A stretch of DNA of 64,000 bases from Paenimyroides aestuarii. GTDB taxonomy: Bacteria > Bacteroidota > Bacteroidia > Flavobacteriales > Flavobacteriaceae. The notes beneath the pieces were generated by a model. That model did not search any database. It saw only the letters and a list, made by a program, of their open reading frames with translations, and was not told where the DNA came from. The stretch spans positions 2,542,001 to 2,606,000 of the forward strand of contig NZ_CP102382.1 of the NCBI RefSeq assembly GCF_024628805.1, read 5' to 3'. Within the stretch, counting starts at the first letter, position 1; the number at the start of each line of letters is the position of its first letter. Shown in pieces: positions 44,851 through 52,759 of the stretch. Made by a program: the position numbers and the translations under genes.

Positions 44851-45441
44851 TTGTCCACTCGTAATTCAAATCAATTTGAAGTATTAAAAAGCTTACCCGC
44901 TTATGGACCAATGTATATTCCTATAAATACAGATGGCGAAGGTTTCTTTTCAGAGGGTTTTGTTGTAAAATTTTATAATAAAGACGGAACTAACTGGATA
45001 GCAAACTTTAAACCAGGTTGGACAAATTATTATGATGTTTTTGATTACCCAAAATTTAATATTGTTATTGTTATAGCTGGTGGTTTTGTTTATGTAATGT
45101 CGCCAGAAAATAAAAAACCCATTGTTTCTTATGAGTTAGGGGTAGAATATGCATTAAAGCATAACGATGAAAACCTAATATTTTCTGATTCTGAAAAAAT
45201 TTTTGATTATAATATTTATGAAAATAGTTTGTGGTGCAGTAAGCGATTATCTGTAGATGGTATAAAAGATCTAAAAATTCAAGACAACGTTCTTTTTGGA
45301 AAAACATATGATCTTTGTGACACTGAACAATGGCAAGATTTTTCAATAAATTTGGATACTAAAGAAATTAAGGGAAGATATTTTATTGAGGGTAGTTCAT
45401 CTATTACAGTTAGAAAAAAATCTTGGTGGAAGTTCTGGTAA
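44851..45441 (+). CDS. Hypothetical protein of unknown family
   Basis: About 196 aa. No family is recognised. The reading frame is open back to 44806 inside the TPR gene, but the first plausible start after that gene is TTG 44851 (LSTRNSNQFEVLKS), and ATG 44911 (MYIPINTDGEG) is another. The sequence is β-rich with glycines and aromatics and ends in KSWWKFW. It is more AT-rich and uses rarer codons than its neighbours, so it may be a recent arrival or an immunity-type accessory gene; the evidence is weak. It lies between the TPR gene and aroE. Confidence 0.55.
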   Translation: MSTRNSNQFEVLKSLPAYGPMYIPINTDGEGFFSEGFVVKFYNKDGTNWIANFKPGWTNYYDVFDYPKFNIVIVIAGGFVYVMSPENKKPIVSYELGVEYALKHNDENLIFSDSEKIFDYNIYENSLWCSKRLSVDGIKDLKIQDNVLFGKTYDLCDTEQWQDFSINLDTKEIKGRYFIEGSSSITVRKKSWWKFW

Positions 45442-45455
45442 AAAATTAATTGTTT

Positions 45456-46172
45456 ATGAAAACATACGGCTTAATTGGCAAAAAAATCAGCTATTCTTTT
45501 TCGAGAAATTACTTCAACAATAAGTTTAATAAAGAAAGTATTTTAAATACGCAATACGTTAATTTTGATATAGATAACTTATCAGAGTTAAATCTTTTAT
45601 TTAAAGAAAATAATCAAGGCTATAATGTAACCATCCCTTACAAAGAAGCGATTATTCCGTATTTAGATGCGCTAGATATTCATGCGGAAAAAATAGGTGC
45701 CGTTAACACCATAAAAATCGAAAACGAAAAAAAAATTGGTTACAATACCGATTGGATTGGCTTTAAAAAATCAATAGTACCTTTATTAGAAGTGCATCAT
45801 ACAAAAGCATTGGTTTTAGGAACAGGTGGTGCAAGCAAAGCAGTAATTTACGCTTTAGATCAATTGCAAATTCAAACTTTAATAGTATCGAGAAACGGAA
45901 AAACATCTTACGAAGATTTATCAGAAGAAATCATTCATAATCATACAATTATTATAAACTGTACGCCTGTTGGTACTTTTCCAAATGTAGATTCTGCACC
46001 ACAAATTCCTTATAATTACATATCAAACAACCATTTGGCTTACGATCTAGTGTACAATCCGGCGGAAACATTATTTCTAAAAAATTGTAAAAAACAAGGC
46101 GCAACCATAAAAAATGGATGGGAAATGCTGCAAATTCAAGCAGAAGAAGCTTGGAAAATTTGGAACAGTTGA
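45456..46172 (+). CDS. aroE: Shikimate dehydrogenase
   Basis: A 238-aa AroE that reduces 3-dehydroshikimate with NADPH in aromatic amino-acid synthesis. It has GKKISYSFSRNYFNNKF (the shikimate-binding S-x-S region), YNVTIPYKE with the catalytic lysine, AVNTIKI, the NADP Rossmann motif VLGTGGASKAVIYAL, INCTPVGTFP, and YDLVYNPAETLFL. It is shorter than the E. coli enzyme (272 aa) but has all active-site parts. The start at ATG 45456 is better than the upstream TTG 45450. No other aro genes are nearby. Confidence 0.95.
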   Translation: MKTYGLIGKKISYSFSRNYFNNKFNKESILNTQYVNFDIDNLSELNLLFKENNQGYNVTIPYKEAIIPYLDALDIHAEKIGAVNTIKIENEKKIGYNTDWIGFKKSIVPLLEVHHTKALVLGTGGASKAVIYALDQLQIQTLIVSRNGKTSYEDLSEEIIHNHTIIINCTPVGTFPNVDSAPQIPYNYISNNHLAYDLVYNPAETLFLKNCKKQGATIKNGWEMLQIQAEEAWKIWNS

Positions 46173-46226
46173 TTGTTTTTTCAAAAAGTATTTGTTAATT
46201 ATAATTAATTATTTATCTTTCAAAAA

Positions 46227-46234
46227 TAATTTTG
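46227..46234 (+). promoter_or_regulatory. -7 box of the DUF349 gene
   Basis: TAATTTTG, exact consensus, 21 bp before ATG 46256; it overlaps the alternative TTG start at 46232. Confidence 0.55.
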
Positions 46235-46255
46235 TTAAACTTAAACATTAGAAAA

Positions 46256-48130
46256 ATGTTAGAAGAAAAGAATGATAACCTGCATGAAGCAGACGGATTT
46301 ACAACTGAAAATGAATCAAATACCATTGTGGATCAAATCAATTCTACCAATGCAGAAGACGGCGAAACGTCATCAATCAACGAAAATAACGATATTCCTT
46401 TACTCGATTACGATGAATTATCGTTAGAGGCATTGAACGAGCAATTGGATCTTTTGCTAAAAAACGAAAAGGTAACTGCCATTCGCGAGCATGTAGAAGC
46501 TATAAAACGTAGTTTCTTACAGAAATATCATGATGTGATCGATGAAAAAAGAACACTTTTCTTAGAAGAAAACCCCGATGCTTTTGCTTCCGATTTTCAG
46601 TATGATCTGCCGGCAAAAAATCAATTCGATTCTTTATACAGCCACTACCGCGACCAACGCAACAGCCATTTTAAATCGATACAAGATCAATTAAAGAAAA
46701 ATTTGGCAGAACGCAACCAAATTATCGAAGAATTAAAAGATTTAGTAGAAAACACCGATAATTACAATGCTGCCTTAAAAGATATTAATCAGTTGCGTGA
46801 ACGTTGGCGCAATGCGGGTTCTATTCCCAAAGACAATTACAACCACGTTTGGAATAATTTCCATTTTCATTTGGAACGTTTTTACGATCAATTGCACATG
46901 GACCGTGAGGCACGTGATTTAGATTTTAAAAACAATTTAGAACAAAAACAAAAATTAATAGAGCGTGCTTCGTTGTTAATTCATGAAAAAGACATTCGAA
47001 AAGCTTTTAGAGAATTGCAGACTTTGCACCGCGTTTGGAAAGAAGAAATTGGACCGGTAGCAAAAGAATACCGCGAAGAAATCTGGCATAATTTCAGCAA
47101 CATCACAAAAGAATTACACAATAAACGAGAAATGTTGCAAAATGAAATTCGCCAACGTGAAGAACAAAATTTAGAGCAAAAAAAGGAATTAATCGCTGCT
47201 ATTGAACAAATTGCGACTAAATCGTTCCACTCACACAACGATTGGCAAAACGGCATTAAAGAAATCGAAGAATTGCGAACAAAATTCTTTAATACTGGTA
47301 GAGTTCCTGCTGAACAAAGCGAGGAAACTTGGACCGCTTTCAAAAATGCCACACGCAACTTTAATGTTTTAAAAAATAATTTTTACAAAGACATTAAGAA
47401 AGAACAGCAAGACAATCTTGCTAAAAAACAAGCATTGGTGGAACAAGCAAAAGCTTTGAATGAAAGTTCTGATTTTGAAACGGTTACTCCTTTGATGAAA
47501 AAAATACAAGAAGAATGGAAACACATTGGGCATGTGCCAAGAAAGTTTTCAGACAGCTTGTGGAAAGAATTTAAACAAACCTGTAATGCGTACTTTGATC
47601 GTTTGCATGCCGAACGCAGCAAAGAGATAGAAGCAGAAATGGAAAATTTTCACAAGAAAAAAGAATATTTAGAAAGCTTAAAAGATTTTCAGTTGACAGG
47701 CGATCACAAAACCGATTTAGACGGTATTAAAGCGCATATTGAAAACTGGAAAAGTTTAGGAGTTGTACCTCAAACCCGAAGACATATTGAAGGCAAATTC
47801 AATAAAATTTTAGATGCTTTGTTTGACAAACTAAGTCTTTCTAAAAAAGAAGCAGAATTGGTGAAATTCAATAATAAAATTGAGCATTTAATTGAAAACA
47901 ACGACAACCGCCGCTTGCAAAACGAAACCATTTTTGTGCAACGAAAGATAGAAGAAATTCGCTCGGAAATTTTTCAGTTAGAAAACAATGTGCAATTTAT
48001 TTCAAATGCAAAAGCAGATAATCCGCTGGTAAAAGAAATCAATAAAAACATTGACCGCCACAAAGATGAATTGAATCTTTGGAAAGAGAAGCTGGATCAA
48101 TTAAAAAACATCCATAAAAATGATGAATAA
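46256..48130 (+). CDS. DUF349 domain protein, helical
   Basis: A 624-aa cytoplasmic protein. After an acidic N-terminal tail (about residues 1-70) come several DUF349 repeats of about 70 residues, for example QLRERWRNAGSIPKDNYNHVW, ELRTKFFNTGRVPAEQSEET and KIQEEWKHIGHVPRKFSDSL, each with conserved W/F and G-x-I/V-P. A long coiled coil forms the C-terminus. DUF349 proteins are conserved in Bacteroidetes and actinobacteria; function unknown. The ORF extension to 46232 is rejected since its TTG is in the promoter. A terminator follows directly and overlaps the next reading frame. Confidence 0.9.
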   Translation: MLEEKNDNLHEADGFTTENESNTIVDQINSTNAEDGETSSINENNDIPLLDYDELSLEALNEQLDLLLKNEKVTAIREHVEAIKRSFLQKYHDVIDEKRTLFLEENPDAFASDFQYDLPAKNQFDSLYSHYRDQRNSHFKSIQDQLKKNLAERNQIIEELKDLVENTDNYNAALKDINQLRERWRNAGSIPKDNYNHVWNNFHFHLERFYDQLHMDREARDLDFKNNLEQKQKLIERASLLIHEKDIRKAFRELQTLHRVWKEEIGPVAKEYREEIWHNFSNITKELHNKREMLQNEIRQREEQNLEQKKELIAAIEQIATKSFHSHNDWQNGIKEIEELRTKFFNTGRVPAEQSEETWTAFKNATRNFNVLKNNFYKDIKKEQQDNLAKKQALVEQAKALNESSDFETVTPLMKKIQEEWKHIGHVPRKFSDSLWKEFKQTCNAYFDRLHAERSKEIEAEMENFHKKKEYLESLKDFQLTGDHKTDLDGIKAHIENWKSLGVVPQTRRHIEGKFNKILDALFDKLSLSKKEAELVKFNNKIEHLIENNDNRRLQNETIFVQRKIEEIRSEIFQLENNVQFISNAKADNPLVKEINKNIDRHKDELNLWKEKLDQLKNIHKNDE

Positions 48131-48731
48131 CATACAAAACCGGAGCATTCCGGTTTTTTTCATATCAAAATACATCTTTATTTGTTTTTTAGCTATGGCT
48201 GCCTTTTCCTGCAAATCAAAAACAGATTGGCGCGATAAGTACAACCAAGAAAAAAACAATAAAAAAGAAGTTGTAAAAACAAATAAAAATGTTTCGAAAC
48301 CCGCTAGTTTAGAAGAAATTAGCACTTTGTTAGACGTTAGTACGAGCAGTTTAAAAAACAAAAGCCTGTATCAATTTATTATTGATTGGTACGGCACACC
48401 CTATCAATTTGGTGGCATTTCCAAAAAAGGAGTCGATTGTTCAGGTTTCACCAATTTGTTGTATAAAGAAGTGTATAATCTACAACTTCCAAGAGTTTCA
48501 AAGGATATTGCTGCAAATGTGAAACGAAAATACACCAAAGATTTAAAAGAAGGCGATTTAGTGTTCTTTTCGTTTGGAAACACGGGCGTTGTAAACCATG
48601 TAGGAATTTATTTGCAAAACAATATGTTTGTGCATGCATCTACATCGAAAGGGGTTATTATTTCAAACCTAACAGCACCTTATTACGGAAATTTTTTGAT
48701 AAAATGTGGTTCGTATCAGCAAAATGACTAG
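48120..48731 (+). CDS. NlpC/P60 (C40) peptidase lipoprotein
   Basis: About 203 aa with an NlpC/P60 domain that cleaves peptidoglycan stem peptides (D-glutamyl-diamino acid bonds). The catalytic cysteine is in KGVDCSGFTNLLYKE, the histidine in VNHVGIYLQNNMFVHAS, and LKEGDLVFFSF precedes it. A hydrophobic stretch ending MAAFSC suggests a lipoprotein. The start is uncertain: ATG 48120/48123 overlaps the DUF349 gene, but the DUF349 terminator hairpin (48136-48160) lies in the resulting codons 6-14; the next ATG (48195) leaves only part of the signal peptide. A separate promoter may exist in the hairpin's shadow. Confidence 0.83.
   Translation: MMNNIQNRSIPVFFISKYIFICFLAMAAFSCKSKTDWRDKYNQEKNNKKEVVKTNKNVSKPASLEEISTLLDVSTSSLKNKSLYQFIIDWYGTPYQFGGISKKGVDCSGFTNLLYKEVYNLQLPRVSKDIAANVKRKYTKDLKEGDLVFFSFGNTGVVNHVGIYLQNNMFVHASTSKGVIISNLTAPYYGNFLIKCGSYQQND
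48136..48160 (+). terminator. Terminator of the DUF349 gene
   Basis: AAAACCGGA / TCCGGTTTT with a GCAT loop and T run, 6 bp past the DUF349 stop. It lies inside the 5' end of the C40 peptidase frame. Confidence 0.85.
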
Positions 48732-48833
48732 CAGAAAATCAATACGTTAAAAATGAATTTGGTAAGATAATTAGGCGTACCTTTAAAGAAATTAAAAAAA
48801 CTACTTTTTAATTTCCTTAATGATGTTTGATAT

Positions 48834-49142
48834 ATGCCAAGAAAAAACCCAATAGCAGCCGCAACCCCCATCACTGACTTAGATGCGCTGTTTGATGAAA
48901 TTAAAAAGGAAGGAATTTGTTTAGAAACTTTGTTTAACCGAATTCAAAATTTAAAATACGTTCACAATTCCAAAATCGTAATTAAATCATTCCAAAAAGC
49001 AGCTTTCGAAAAAACGTACAATAAAAAAGGAGTTTTAGAGCCCAATACACATGGCGCAAAGTTTAAATTAGAATACTTTTTTTATGCTTTAATAAACACA
49101 GAAGAAATCACTTTTGAAGAATTTTTATTGATTAACAATTAA
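48834..49142 (+). CDS. Small hypothetical protein
   Basis: A 102-aa protein that begins MPRKNPIAAATPITDLDAL and continues with IKKEGICLETLFNRI and a C-terminal KLEYFFYALINTEEITFEEF. No family is recognised. It is separated by 29 bp from the SMUG2-like glycosylase gene and precedes it in the same direction, so the two may be co-transcribed. Codon use fits the neighbourhood. Confidence 0.6.
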   Translation: MPRKNPIAAATPITDLDALFDEIKKEGICLETLFNRIQNLKYVHNSKIVIKSFQKAAFEKTYNKKGVLEPNTHGAKFKLEYFFYALINTEEITFEEFLLINN

Positions 49143-49171
49143 AGGTTTAATAGCAGAAAGTAGCACTTCAA

Positions 49172-49861
49172 ATGGAACAATTTGCCGAAAAAATCATAGC
49201 TTTTAATAAAAAAATTGCATTTAAGGGATTGTTGCCTAATGGGTTTCAGGTATTGAACCCGTATCATAGCAACCCGGAAACGTTGGTGGTGATGCAACAG
49301 TTTTATGAAAAATACTACAACGACACCAACCAACGAAAATTTATTATTGGCATTAACCCAAGCCGGCATGGTGCGGGTGTCACTGGCGTACCATTTACCG
49401 ATACGAAACGATTAGAAAGCGTTTGTGGCATTCAAATGAAATCGGCACACACCCATGAAATATCTTCGGTTTTTCTATATGATGTGATCGAAGCTTTTGG
49501 CGGTGCTGATGCTTTTTACCGCAATTTTTATATAAACTCTCCTTTTCCGTTGGCCATTATTCGACAGAACAAATCAAATAATTGGGTGAATGCTAATTAT
49601 TATGATGATAAAAATCTTTTCAAAAATGTAAAAAAATTTATGGTTTCTTGCCTAAAAAAACATATTTCATTGGGATTAAATAGTGAAGAAGTTTTTGTTT
49701 TAGGCATTAAAAACGCTACATTTATTCATGAAATTAACAATGAAGCCCAATTGTTTAAAAAAATTACTGTTCTAGAGCATCCGCGGTTTATCCAACAATA
49801 TAAATCAAAAGAAAAAGAATGGTATATTGATAAATACGTGGCAGCACTATCAACTATATAA
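49172..49861 (+). CDS. SMUG2-like uracil-DNA glycosylase family protein (DUF4918)
   Basis: A 229-aa protein of the uracil-DNA-glycosylase superfamily. It has the GINPSRHGAGVTGVPFTDTKRL motif at about 62-83 (the water-activating and uracil-binding motif of the SMUG2/DUF4918 group), NSPFPLAII, and the C-terminal LEHPRFIQQYK segment with the histidine of motif 2. It should remove uracil or related bases from DNA. It precedes a DUF1801 gene by 2 bp and follows the 102-aa hypothetical protein. Confidence 0.86.
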   Translation: MEQFAEKIIAFNKKIAFKGLLPNGFQVLNPYHSNPETLVVMQQFYEKYYNDTNQRKFIIGINPSRHGAGVTGVPFTDTKRLESVCGIQMKSAHTHEISSVFLYDVIEAFGGADAFYRNFYINSPFPLAIIRQNKSNNWVNANYYDDKNLFKNVKKFMVSCLKKHISLGLNSEEVFVLGIKNATFIHEINNEAQLFKKITVLEHPRFIQQYKSKEKEWYIDKYVAALSTI

Positions 49862-49863
49862 AA

Positions 49864-50250
49864 ATGGAAACTATTAAAAGCTATAACAGCAAGCAAGCGC
49901 AACCACACCAAGAAGTGTGCAATGTATTGAACAAACTTATATCTCAAAACCTTTCAAATGCAGAAAGTAAAATTTGGCATGGGCATCCGGTTTGGTTTAT
50001 TAACGGAAACCCGATTGTTGGTTACAGCAAAGAAAAAGCAGGCATTCGGCTAATATTTTGGAGTGGTGCAGATTTTGATGAAGATTTATTAAGTGTTCGT
50101 GGATCGAAATTTAAAGACGCATCGATTTTTTATAACCATGTAGATGAAATTATCGCTGCCGATTTAGAACGCTGGTTGGAAAAATCGATAAACATTCAGT
50201 GGGATTACAAAAATATCGTAAAACGAAAAGGCGTGCTTGTTAAATTGTAA
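49864..50250 (+). CDS. DUF1801 domain protein
   Basis: A 128-aa YdhG/YjbR-type DUF1801 protein: SNAESKIWHGHPVWFINGNPI with a WxGxP core and a C-terminal ASIFYNHVDEI. The family has no proven function. It starts 2 bp after the SMUG2-like gene stop, so they form a two-gene unit. Confidence 0.82.
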   Translation: METIKSYNSKQAQPHQEVCNVLNKLISQNLSNAESKIWHGHPVWFINGNPIVGYSKEKAGIRLIFWSGADFDEDLLSVRGSKFKDASIFYNHVDEIIAADLERWLEKSINIQWDYKNIVKRKGVLVKL

Positions 50251-50386
50251 TTTTTCATTGATGAATTTGTACCTTATTTGTACAAAAAATACCCAAATTG
50301 ATTCCATAATTGATGCAATAAAATGGAACCATAAAACCAAAATAGCAATAGTTGATAGCTACTAATCTACCATAACAAACATTTTT

Positions 50387-51070
50387 ATGGATTTAGAAGG
50401 ATTACTTTTAGGTGAAAATAATTGGACGTTTATGCTTTCAATAGCATTTAGAACTTTTGTGATGTTTTTGGTCATCCTTATCTTTTTGCGAATTTTAGGA
50501 AAACGCGGCGTAAAACAACTATCTGTTTTTGAATTAGTTGTGATTTTAGGATTGGGGTCTGCTGCGGGAGATCCTATGATTTATAAAGAAATTGGTATTT
50601 TAAACGCTTTGGTGGCTTTTAGCGTAATTGCCATTTGCTACAAATTGCTAACCTTATTGGTTTTTAAGTTTAAGTGGCTGGAGAATGTGGTGGAAGGCAA
50701 AGAAGTATATATCATTAAAAAAGGAAAATTTGCTTTAGAAGATTTTTCAAAAGAAACTTTAAGTAAAGATGAATTTTTTATGGAAATGCGCCGAAACAGT
50801 GTTTTTCATCTAGGTCAGGTAGAATATGCAATTTTAGAGATTTCTGGCGAGATAAGTGTTTATTTTTACCAAACAGAGCAAACAAAATATGGGCTGCCCA
50901 TTCTGCCCGATTCTCTAAAAAATATTGTATATTCGTTTGAAATTGGCACTTTTTATGCATGTACCTTTTGTGGTGAAACGGTTTCATATAATCAAGAGCA
51001 TGCAATGAAATGTACGGTTTGCAACAGAAATGAATGGGTAAAAGCTTCAAACAGAAAAATTTCGTTTTAA
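50387..51070 (+). CDS. DUF421 (YetF-like) membrane protein
   Basis: A 227-aa protein with N-terminal membrane helices (FRTFVMFLVILIFLRILG, then ELVVILGLGSAAGDPMI and a third with VAFSVIAICYKLLTLLVF) and a cytoplasmic DUF421 domain: VEGKEVYIIKKGKF, then LSKDEFFMEMRRNSV and ILPDSLKN. A C-terminal four-cysteine motif (CTFCGETVSYNQEHAMKCTVC) looks like an added zinc-binding tail, not part of classical YetF. Function unknown; YetF family members are linked to spore or envelope stress in Bacillus. It is alone with a 136-bp upstream gap. Confidence 0.85.
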   Translation: MDLEGLLLGENNWTFMLSIAFRTFVMFLVILIFLRILGKRGVKQLSVFELVVILGLGSAAGDPMIYKEIGILNALVAFSVIAICYKLLTLLVFKFKWLENVVEGKEVYIIKKGKFALEDFSKETLSKDEFFMEMRRNSVFHLGQVEYAILEISGEISVYFYQTEQTKYGLPILPDSLKNIVYSFEIGTFYACTFCGETVSYNQEHAMKCTVCNRNEWVKASNRKISF

Positions 51071-51314
51071 AGAAATAAGAATACAGAGCTATTTTAGTGA
51101 TTAGCAATTGCAAATTCTTAAGAATTAGTAAACGCGACCTCACCTTTAGTTCTTTAGGGTAATGCTTATCTATAAGGTAAGCATTATCTGCTTTATAAAT
51201 TCACTACAATTAAATGTACTTTGAAAAATTAGAAATAGGGTTTGCACTTTCTACAGGTTATAAAAATAACGGAAACACGTAATATTTAAAGATTTTTATT
51301 AGTTCTAGACTTGC

Positions 51315-51342
51315 TTGATTTATAAATTTGTTTCTATATTTG
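51315..51342 (+). promoter_or_regulatory. Promoter of the candidate RNA
   Basis: TTG (51315-51317), 17-nt spacer, TATATTTG (51335-51342): both Bacteroidota promoter elements at acceptable spacing. Confidence 0.7.
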
Positions 51343-51346
51343 CGTA

Positions 51347-51466
51347 CTCACCTTTTTGATTCAAAAACTCTATTAAAAGAATGACATTTGGTCCTCCGCT
51401 AATGGGGTTTTTTACTCAAAAAGAATTAAAAGGTGAGATATTTAATTTGCGCGGAGGACTTTTTTT
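51347..51466 (+). ncRNA. Candidate structured non-coding RNA, about 120 nt
   Basis: Predicted from sequence only. Start: just past a TTG-N17-TATATTTG promoter. End: a T run at 51460-51466. Structure: GTCCTCCGC (51391-51399) pairs with GCGGAGGAC (51451-51459), perfect 9 bp, forming the terminator stem. Inside its loop AATTAAA (51424-51430) pairs with TTTAATT (51441-51447), leaving the apical loop AGGTGAGATA. The 5' end CTCACCTTTT (51347-51356) is fully complementary to AAAAGGTGAG (51428-51437), so the 5' end could pair across as a pseudoknot. CACCTTTT at 51471-51478 is a second possible partner. I do not recognise an Rfam family. It is convergent with the sterol-desaturase gene, so it is probably a free-standing sRNA. 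Confidence 0.55.
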
Positions 51467-51513
51467 AACGCACCTTTTATCTCTCTAAAATGTTGATTAC
51501 AACCCCTGAACGA

Positions 51514-52419
51514 TTATTTAACTTTTACAGATTTCTTTTTTAATTTATCAATCTTTCCAGGACTTCCAAACACATAAAAAAACTTTTCTTTTAAGCTTTT
51601 TGCATCTTTCACATCGCTGGCGATACTTTCGTATTCATGAAAGTTTAAATACAATGGATTCCATTTATTATCAATTTTGGTGGTGATACCATACGTTGGT
51701 CGTTCTTCTTCGGGTTGATAGGTACCAAATAATTTATCCCAAAAAATAAAAACAGCCCCAAAGTTTTTATCAATGTATTTTTCGTCTGACCCATGATGAA
51801 CCCTGTGATTGGAAGGCGTTACAAAGATATTTTCGAAAAAACGCGGCAATTTACCAATATATTCCGTGTGTTGCCAGAATTGGAACAATACCGAAATTTG
51901 ATTTACAATAAAGAAGATTACGGGATGAAAACCCAAAAAAGCTACTGGCAAAAAGAACAACAACTTGAAGTGTTGCACCCAACTTAAACGAAAAGAAACC
52001 GTTAAATTATAATGGTCGGCACTGTGATGCACCACATGCGTAGCCCAAAAAAACCGATTGAAATGCGACACACGATGTGCCATATAACTGCAAAAATCGT
52101 AAATTAATAAACAAGGAATTAATGTCCACCAATTGAATTCCATACGCCACGGAACGGTATTGTATATGTAAACAGCTCCATAGATAAATCCTACTTTAAA
52201 AGCTAAATTTATTACCACATTACCCAAACCAACAAACAAAGAACCCAAGCTTTCTTTAGTGGAATAATTATTTCTTTTAGAATACCACGAATACCAAATT
52301 TCCAAACCTGTAAAAAAAGCCATTAAAGGAATAGCATAGATGATTAAATCGCCCGATTGGGCTTCTAAATTCTTGATGTCATCATAAGAAATTGGTGATG
52401 CTCCAAAAAAATTACTCAT
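51514..52419 (-). CDS. Fatty acid hydroxylase/sterol desaturase family protein
   Basis: A 301-aa integral membrane di-iron oxygenase. Histidine boxes are present: MAHRVSHFNRFFWATHVVHHSADHYNLTVS and NHRVHHGSDEKYIDKNFG (shown in pieces), with four helices ahead and between them (IIYAIPLMAFFTGLEIWY, WWTLIPCLLIYDFCSYMAH). Family members hydroxylate or desaturate sterols, carotenoids or fatty acids; for Bacteroidetes the substrate is unknown. The gene is monocistronic, divergent from SulP. Confidence 0.9.
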   Translation of the reverse strand: MSNFFGASPISYDDIKNLEAQSGDLIIYAIPLMAFFTGLEIWYSWYSKRNNYSTKESLGSLFVGLGNVVINLAFKVGFIYGAVYIYNTVPWRMEFNWWTLIPCLLIYDFCSYMAHRVSHFNRFFWATHVVHHSADHYNLTVSFRLSWVQHFKLLFFLPVAFLGFHPVIFFIVNQISVLFQFWQHTEYIGKLPRFFENIFVTPSNHRVHHGSDEKYIDKNFGAVFIFWDKLFGTYQPEEERPTYGITTKIDNKWNPLYLNFHEYESIASDVKDAKSLKEKFFYVFGSPGKIDKLKKKSVKVK

Positions 52420-52759
52420 ATATTGATTTTAATTAAGAAATTTATACTTTTAGTAGTGATTCAGTTATTCACAATCTACAATTTACAAATAAATACCTCC
52501 ACACACAAAATGGCTCAAGATATTTAACAAATAGCCTTTCAAAAAGCGAACCAAAAGCACTAATTAAATTTTAATAATTTTTGATGGATGTTCACATTTC
52601 AGTAATTTTGCTCGATTTTACAATTAAAACACATCATCAGTTTAAATAGTTCTGTCTTTAAACGGAATCATTTTGCTTATTTTTAATAATAGATTCTAAA
52701 AAAAGGAGATTGTTTTCAAAAAGCGTCCTTCCTTCCCCTATCTATCAAAATATACCTTT
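52420..52759. other. Divergent intergenic region, sterol-desaturase/SulP (340 bp)
   Basis: Contains a full plus-strand promoter (52581-52610) and then a leader of about 145 nt before the SulP start. No small gene and no recognised riboswitch are seen. On the minus side no exact -7 box was found. Confidence 0.55.
52581..52610 (+). promoter_or_regulatory. Promoter of the SulP gene
   Basis: TTG (52581-52583), 19-nt spacer, TAATTTTG (52603-52610). This is the best full promoter in the window. Confidence 0.65.

Larger units (their letters stand above)
51071..51513. other. Intergenic region with candidate RNA (443 bp)
   Basis: Holds a short inverted repeat (AATGCTTATC / GGTAAGCATT, 51161-51185, 5-nt loop, no T run) and the candidate RNA gene at 51347-51466. 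CTCACCTTT occurs at 51139-51147 and again at 51347-51355. No open frame supports a protein. Confidence 0.6.

Noticed and set aside
51161..51185. Inverted repeat AATGCTTATC/GGTAAGCATT as a terminator of DUF421
   Set aside because: It has no T run behind it on either strand; it is reported only within the intergenic description.
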